Shown piece after piece: positions 58,390 to 64,000 of a stretch of DNA of 64,000 nt. The DNA comes from Corythucha ciliata (Eukaryota > Arthropoda > Insecta > Hemiptera > Tingidae). Under the pieces are notes generated by a model. That model saw only the letters and a list, made by a program, of their open reading frames with translations, was not told the origin of the DNA and did not search any database. The DNA lies in contig CM075938.1 in NCBI GenBank assembly GCA_038030265.1, positions 55,359,189 to 55,423,188 on the forward strand, in the 5' to 3' direction. Positions within the stretch are counted from its first letter, which is position 1. The number at the start of each line of letters is the position of its first letter. The position numbers and the translations under genes are program-made.

Positions 58390-59400
58390 ATGTGTAAAGT
58401 TCACTCCCCCCTCCCCTCCCCTCACGGCCCCAAAATGGCAAAACTGACGATTTACGTAGCCAAGCTGACTTCACGCGCCCTAAAAATGGCTGAACTAAAT
58501 ATTCGTACAGCCCTGAAAATTCCTTAAAAGATCATGATTCCCGCCATTAAAATGCTAATTAGACCATTCGCGCTCCAAAAATGGCCAAACAGACCATTCG
58601 CGCCTTGACTAAAATTTGACCATTTACACCCCCCCCCCCCCAAGAATAGCCAAGCTGTCGATTCCAGCTCTAAACATGTCCAAACTTACTATTTAAGAGC
58701 CCTAAAAGTTGATTAACTGACAATTTACGCCCTCATAATGCCTGAACGGGTGATTCCTGCTCCAAAAATGGCAAAATCGACCATTCACGTACCAAAAATG
58801 ACTAAACTGACTGTTATCGCCTTGGCCTTGGCTGGTGGACGCCATTTACATGGCAAAACTGACTCCATGTGCCTTGAAAGAAGGTAAACTGACAATTTGA
58901 GCATTTACGAATTAAAAAGACGACTTCTGCCATGATAAAATAGCCTAAATGACCATTCGCACATTGAAAATGGCCAAAGTGGCAATTCCCGCTCGAAAAA
59001 TTGCCAAAAAGGCAATTTCCACTTTACAAGCGGCATAAATCTGACCGTTCTAACCCCCAAAATGGCTGTTAACTGACGATTCGTGCCCTGGAAATAGCAC
59101 TTGATATTCACGCTCCGGAAATGGCCACACAAACAGTTCATGCCGTAAAAATGGCCAAAATGGCTATTCATGCCATGAAACTGACAAAACTGACTCTATA
59201 GATATTCGCTCTTTGAAAAGGGCTAAACAGATGATTCCTGTCCTAAAAATGACAAAAGTGACCGTTCGCGCGTCAAAATTAGCAAAACTGTGCCTTCACG
59301 TCTTTAAAATGTCTAAATTGACGATTCGTGCCCTAAAAATAGCAACACTGGCTATTCAAGCTCTAAAAACGGCATTAGCCCCAGCCAAAACGCCTCCATA
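58390..59400. repeat. ~31-bp satellite array, AAAAATGGCCAAACTGACGATTCGCGCC type
   Basis: Thirty or so diverged units such as CCCTAAAAATGGCTGAACTA and CAAAAATGGCCAAACAGACC, each followed by an ATTCGCGCC-like core, with a C run at 58630-58641. It is the reverse complement of the unit at 37740-38050. It gives repetitive KMAKLTIRALK-like open frames on the + strand that are artefacts. Confidence 0.88.
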
Positions 59401-60480
59401 TTAGGAGTTGTCGGCGCCGCCGCAAATAGCTCGTTTCTGCCTTGTCGTTGGTGGGGGGGGAGGGGGTTTGTGGCCTGGCCTCCTCACGCAATTTGGCCAA
59501 ATATAGTGACCTATTGAGGTTCTTGTGCTCAGTTATTTTCTGCGAGCAAGCTTCCGGACTAGTCTACGCCTCAAATTGAGGGGAAAAAACGCTAATTCCC
59601 GCAGTTTCTGTACGTCCTTAGGCGGCTAAAATTAGGAAGACACGCTAATTTGCTGTTCTTGGGGGGCAATCACGGGGCTAAAAGTTTTAAAAATCCTGAT
59701 ATTCTTGGCTGAAATTTGCGAAAAAGCACTCATTCGTGGCTAAAATTGAGAAAAAGCGATTGGGATGTTTCCATCCCAAGATTTTGAGCTATGGCACAGC
59801 ACACGCGGCTTCGTGCGGGCGTTCAACAAATCGCACACCGGGCGAAGAGCCCGCTTAACACGGGCACGAAGTGCACAGCTCGATCAGGGTGTGTTGCATG
59901 AAATGGAAAAAAATTGAATATTTTCTTCATCTTCAGCTCCTTTTTTCTGGTTCAATTTGTCTTAGGTATCTCCCTAGCCCCTCCCTCGCCTGAAAAAAAT
60001 TGTCAAATTTTGCCGCCGCTGACGCGTTACACCATAACTGAAGGTTTCATTACCAAACTGATGATTTCACCACAAATGATTTTCCTTTAAAACTGCTGAC
60101 GATATTGCGCCAAAACAATCAATGTTTCGAGTAAAAACAGGCCATTTCACCCTAAAACCACATAGGTCATGTTTACTCCAAAAATGTCGATTATACGATA
60201 AAACTGATAGTTTTCTCTGGAACTGACGATTTAAAAAAACTGATGGTTCTATCCCAGAAAAGGACGATTCTACTTCAAAACTGATGAATTTAGGTGTTAC
60301 ATTTCATCCCATAACTCAAGATTTCACTTCAAAAATGGTCATTTTACTCCAAAATTAATTTTGGAGGTCTTACCACAAAAATGGTGAGTTTAACACAAAT
60401 AAGCTGGCAATTTCAGATTTCTTAGGGAGCGAAACCCGAGAGATTTTGTTTTCTTGAGGGTAGAAACTGATTTATTGTCA
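59401..60480. repeat. Mixed satellite remnants: inverted GCGAATTA units, then ~25-bp AAACTGATGATTTCACC units
   Basis: At 59575-59760 units like CTAAAATTGAGAAAAAGCG and AACGCTAATT appear, the 31-kb satellite in opposite orientation. At 60025-60440 a different unit, ACCAAAACTGATGATTTCAC, recurs in diverged form. Between them (59790-59890) is a GC-rich stretch with short inverted pieces (CGGGCGAAGAGCCCG). Confidence 0.6.
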
Positions 60481-63400
60481 GCCTGAAAGGTGTCCAAAAC
60501 TGGAAATTCACTCTAACAAAACTTCGAACGTTTTCCCCTATAAATCGATCAACAGACTCATTTGGACAATCGACTGACAAACTGTGGGATTTTGCCCAAT
60601 TTACCTACTCCATGTTTTAGTCTGTAGGGACAAATTTCACGTTTATTATCTAAATTGTCATTCTTTGAGGCATAATTGAAAGGCGGTAAACTGACAGTTT
60701 ACAGGTGGCTTTCGCGAGTTTTTGAATCGAAAATAGGGTTTTAGGGGGTTAAACTGTAAGCTTGTGTGAAAGCTTACTTTTGCCCCCTCTGGCTACGCTC
60801 ATGCCTATGGGGTGACTAGCCCTAGGGTGACGTTTCCGGACTAGTGAAAGGGTTGGAAGGGGGTGGGGAGCCAGTTTCTGGGGCTGTTCGCGTTGCCGAA
60901 TGGATCGTGGGCGTGGTTAAATTGGCTGTATTTTAGAGATATGTGGATTTCATTGTTTTAATTGAAATTTTGCGGATTTGGCACCGCAATGTTAATTAAA
61001 TATGCAACGGATTGACTGATTTATGAAACAACGCGATTCAGACACGATTTCAGAGTGTATTTCCAGGGGTTGGCACTTTCAAAAAGGCACTTCGCGAGGG
61101 AAGGCTCACTTTGGTACCTAAATATTCGGTGGTAGTCGAATTTCGCGACCGAAACTGACAATTTAGCGAAGAAACTCGACAATTTGGATTTCCACATCCT
61201 TCCCGCAACCAGCATTTGGTCCTAGAAACTGGCTTATGGAGGCTAGTACTGGGAGCCACTAGTGTGCGCCCTTCGCCCTCCATCGAGGAGTTGACCACTA
61301 GGGCGCCCAAGGTCACCACAGAGGTTCGAACATTTAAAACAGCGCCAGCTAGAGAAAATGATGGTGTAGAGGAAAAATAATTGTCCCTATAACAGAATCA
61401 CCCCCCCTCTCACCCACTAGACTGGCAATCACTTCTGTGGATGCCGATCCCCCCAAAAAACTTCAAATAATCCCCCGGTTCGAGGAGTAACTCGTTTTTT
61501 TTTTTATTTGCTTTAGAAGCTTCGGCCACCCGGTTATTGCTTCCGGTAGTGATATCTCGCAAACAAATGCCCCTTCCCCTCACCCAAACTTTTTTTTCAT
61601 CCAATCCAAGTTCGAAGAAGGCTTCGGGGATGTCGGGTTGGTGGGGGGGGGGAGGCCGCAGGAATATATAAAAAAAAGAAGACAATCTGTCCCACTAAGT
61701 AAAACGGAGCAGAACGTCGCATACTACGGATTTCAAGATCTTGTGGTCGTGCGGGAAATTGCATAACCTTTATCATTTTTAGCGTCAACCGACATGATTA
61801 ACTTTTAATTCGCCCGTTCTAAATTAAAATTTGGGAAAGAGAGCAACACGTTCCCCCCCGGTTCCGTCACATCAGCCGATCCATTTCACCTATTTCTGTA
61901 AAATCAACAGAGGGAATGAAACAGACGCAATTATTGAAGTCTTTCATTTTATTTTCTATTTTTCCCCCCTCCTTGGTGCGCGCGTTCGGTAAAAGTCCTA
62001 TAAATTTTATACAATCCCCCCAACGCGATAATTTTTGTTCCCCCTCCTCACCGGCCACTACGAACCTTATTTCTTCTCTCTCACTCTTTTTATCTCTCCT
62101 TCTCTCTCACTCTCTTTTTTTTGCTGCGGCGGGTACGAGAACAGTGACAGATAAAAGCTATTAGAAGGAAATGCACGTGGTTCGTATCACGTGCCGTGCA
62201 GCTGGGCCATCAGCACAACTTTTCCGCCGGAGTTTTTTTTTTTTTTACTTTTTTTTTTTGCCAACTCTCTTTTCCGCATTTTTTTTCTCATTCTTTTTTA
62301 AATCTTTTGAACTCTTCTACAGTTTTTTTGTCTATTTTTTTTTCTTTTCACCCAACCACGTTCAAATCCCAGGAGAGAGCGAAGGGTGCGTGATTCAGAT
62401 GAACCTATCACTCATGCAAAGTAGAAAACATCGATTTATCCCCCCCCCCATCCACCTTGAAACCGCCACCGATCTTTTTCTACCACCCCCCCCTTTTTTT
62501 TTGTAGGCGTGGATCCTATTTTCTCCTGTCCACCCCCTCCCCTTTCACCACGCCGGGTTTGAAACTTTTTTTTTTTAGAATGCATCTTACCCCGCTCTTT
62601 TCTCTTATACACTCGCTGCCCCCTCACTCCCTCCCTCATACCCTCCAACCCATTATTTCCATCTTCTTTTTACCATTTCGTAACTTATTCTTATCAAAAT
62701 GAAGAAAAAAGAAAATTTTCTGTAAAGTTTTCATACTTTATAACCAGAACGTCTTTAGAGGCACGAAAATGCAAGAAAAGAGCGAGTTCAAAAAGGAGCC
62801 GAGTAAAGAAATTTGAGTAAACAAACGAATTAATTATTGTGTAATGATGCAGGCGAAGAAGAGTAGGGGTGGAGGGGATATGGTTATTATGGGTGATGAA
62901 TTAAAGAGAGATGCATCCATAGAGAATCCGGGCGAAAGGGATTAAAAAGAAAATAGAATAGCAGTTCATTTTGAGAGAGAGCATGATTAATGAGAAACAG
63001 TCGGGGGACTTGTGAAGAGAGAGAAAAAAAAATCCTGATAATTAATTTCAAGAGAAAGATAATTTATTTTTTGTTTTGTAACAAAAATTTAATATACATA
63101 TACATATATAAGAGGGAAAAACGTTAAATCATTTTCTTGCTAATTAATTTCTCGTTCCAACCAATACAATCATATTAAAACCGGAATTAAGGACAATGTA
63201 TACAGCTTGAATATAGTGTCTTGGTGCTTTTTTTCTCTCATTTCAGCTACAAATTACACCATAAATCTATCAGGAGGGGGCTTTTCGAGGACTGTTTAAA
63301 CAGATGCTTTGGAAGCTCTCACTGTGCTGTGGGTGTTAGTGATGGGAGAGGGAGGGAGAATTGACGAGTTCTGGAGGTTTTTTCAGGAAATAAATTATTA

Positions 63401-64000
63401 TCGCCCTCTATAACGTTTTTCTTCTGTTATTTGGAAACGTTTGGCTCTCACTTAAAAAAAAAACAAAAAACTGTACAACAGAAATAAATTGCTCTTAACA
63501 TCCCGAAGTAAAAAGACATAATTTGTAAAGTTTTGCGGTTTTCGTACGCATAAAAAAAAAAAAATGTTTTTGTGGTCATGCTTTCTATAAGCTGCGGCAA
63601 TCCACGGAAGAAGATCAAATGTGAAATGGAGGGTAAACGTGATCTCTCTAAATCACCAGAGGGCAGAAAACTCTTTAACCCCCTCCCCTTTCACCCCACC
63701 GTACCCGTCTTTTTTGTAGGATTAGACCTCTCAGCAAATCTTTAGTAATTGCCAAACATTTTTTCCTACTCTCCACTCCTTTTTTTTTCCTTCTCTTGCA
63801 ATTTCTTCTTTGATACCGTCCTCTTTTCGAGATATTGCCTCTTTTTTGAAAGAATTTCATTCCAGTGTAAAGGGAGAAAGTAGCCTTTTTTGCGATAGTG
63901 GTCATCCTGTATTTGAGCCTTTTTTGTTGCCTAGTTTTACTCCCTCTTATTGCCGATTGAGTGTGGTCAAAGAGTCTTGTTGGACTAAGGTGGTCGGAAA
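60481..64000. other. Noncoding, no recognised gene
   Basis: AT-rich DNA with many pyrimidine tracts (T and C runs at 62.0-62.6 kb, including CCCCCCCC near 62441 and T runs near 62231-62270), CTCTCT tracts at 62060-62115, and short A runs at 63.4-63.55 kb. The open frames at 61.0-61.8 and 62.1-62.7 kb are compositionally biased and carry no domains. A further Ig exon of the gene at 47451 might be expected downstream on the + strand but was not seen. Confidence 0.45.

Noticed and set aside
59213..59404. Lysine-rich repeat frame (KMAKLTIRALK-like)
   Set aside because: Translation of the 31-bp satellite; no splice sites or domain, and neighbouring units shift frame.

Overview
This is a gene-poor stretch of a eukaryotic, most likely arthropod, nuclear genome. 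Coding sequence sits in short exons with GT/AG splice sites. One intron is 73 nt and another about 8.5 kb. The rest is full of homopolymer runs, microsatellites, inverted-repeat transposons with classical target-site duplications (TSDs), and decayed short-period tandem arrays. The recognisable mobile proteins are a Jockey-type non-LTR reverse transcriptase and a PIF/Harbinger transposase, both common in arthropods. Species cannot be named from the sequence. Nothing looks bacterial or viral.

Protein-coding content. (1) A two-exon thioredoxin-fold gene of the TXNDC12/ERp18 (AGR) type lies on the + strand at 11584-12157, with a stop and a polyadenylation signal. (2) One exon of a second, divergent TXNDC12-like paralogue lies on the - strand at 24014-24265. 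Both are interrupted or end at the same phase-0 position, but the active sites differ: CSFA in the first, CPSC in the second. (3) Two + strand exons at 38852-38979 and 47451-47634 together encode one complete immunoglobulin domain of a cell-adhesion-type receptor, separated by an 8471-nt intron; its other exons lie outside the window or were not recognised. (4) Broken mobile-element genes: a doubly truncated Jockey-like reverse transcriptase (about 815-1794) and a frameshifted Harbinger transposase N-terminus (55724-56115, - strand).

Mobile elements. Several are delimited to the base by terminal inverted repeats (TIRs) plus TSDs: a 707-bp Harbinger derivative (55572-56278, TAA); foldback or MITE elements at 25737-25919 (TAA), 33706-33867 (TTA), 36979-37123 (TTA), 51494-51635 (TTA, with its empty site visible in the opposite arm of the host element) and 56907-57302 (TTA); a 1309-bp foldback element with TA duplication (42687-43995); a 983-bp hAT-like element with an 8-bp duplication and a nested hairpin (54349-55331); and a 3.0-kb long-arm inverted-repeat element carrying a 43-bp minisatellite (48912-51946).

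Repeat arrays. Large parts of the window (about 0.35-0.8, 8.4-8.8, 20.8-21.3, 26.0-26.5, 30.8-35.1, 37.6-38.05, 41.5-42.4, 58.4-59.4 and 59.6-60.5 kb) are decayed arrays of roughly 30-bp units, many sharing the framework TTTTAG-(C)CGCGAAT. Two arrays lie inside copies of one hAT-like element starting CAGGGCCGGCCAAC, so this satellite appears to have travelled in, or expanded inside, a transposon. This is the most unusual structure seen. The remaining stretches are AT-rich noncoding DNA with simple repeats in which I recognise no gene.
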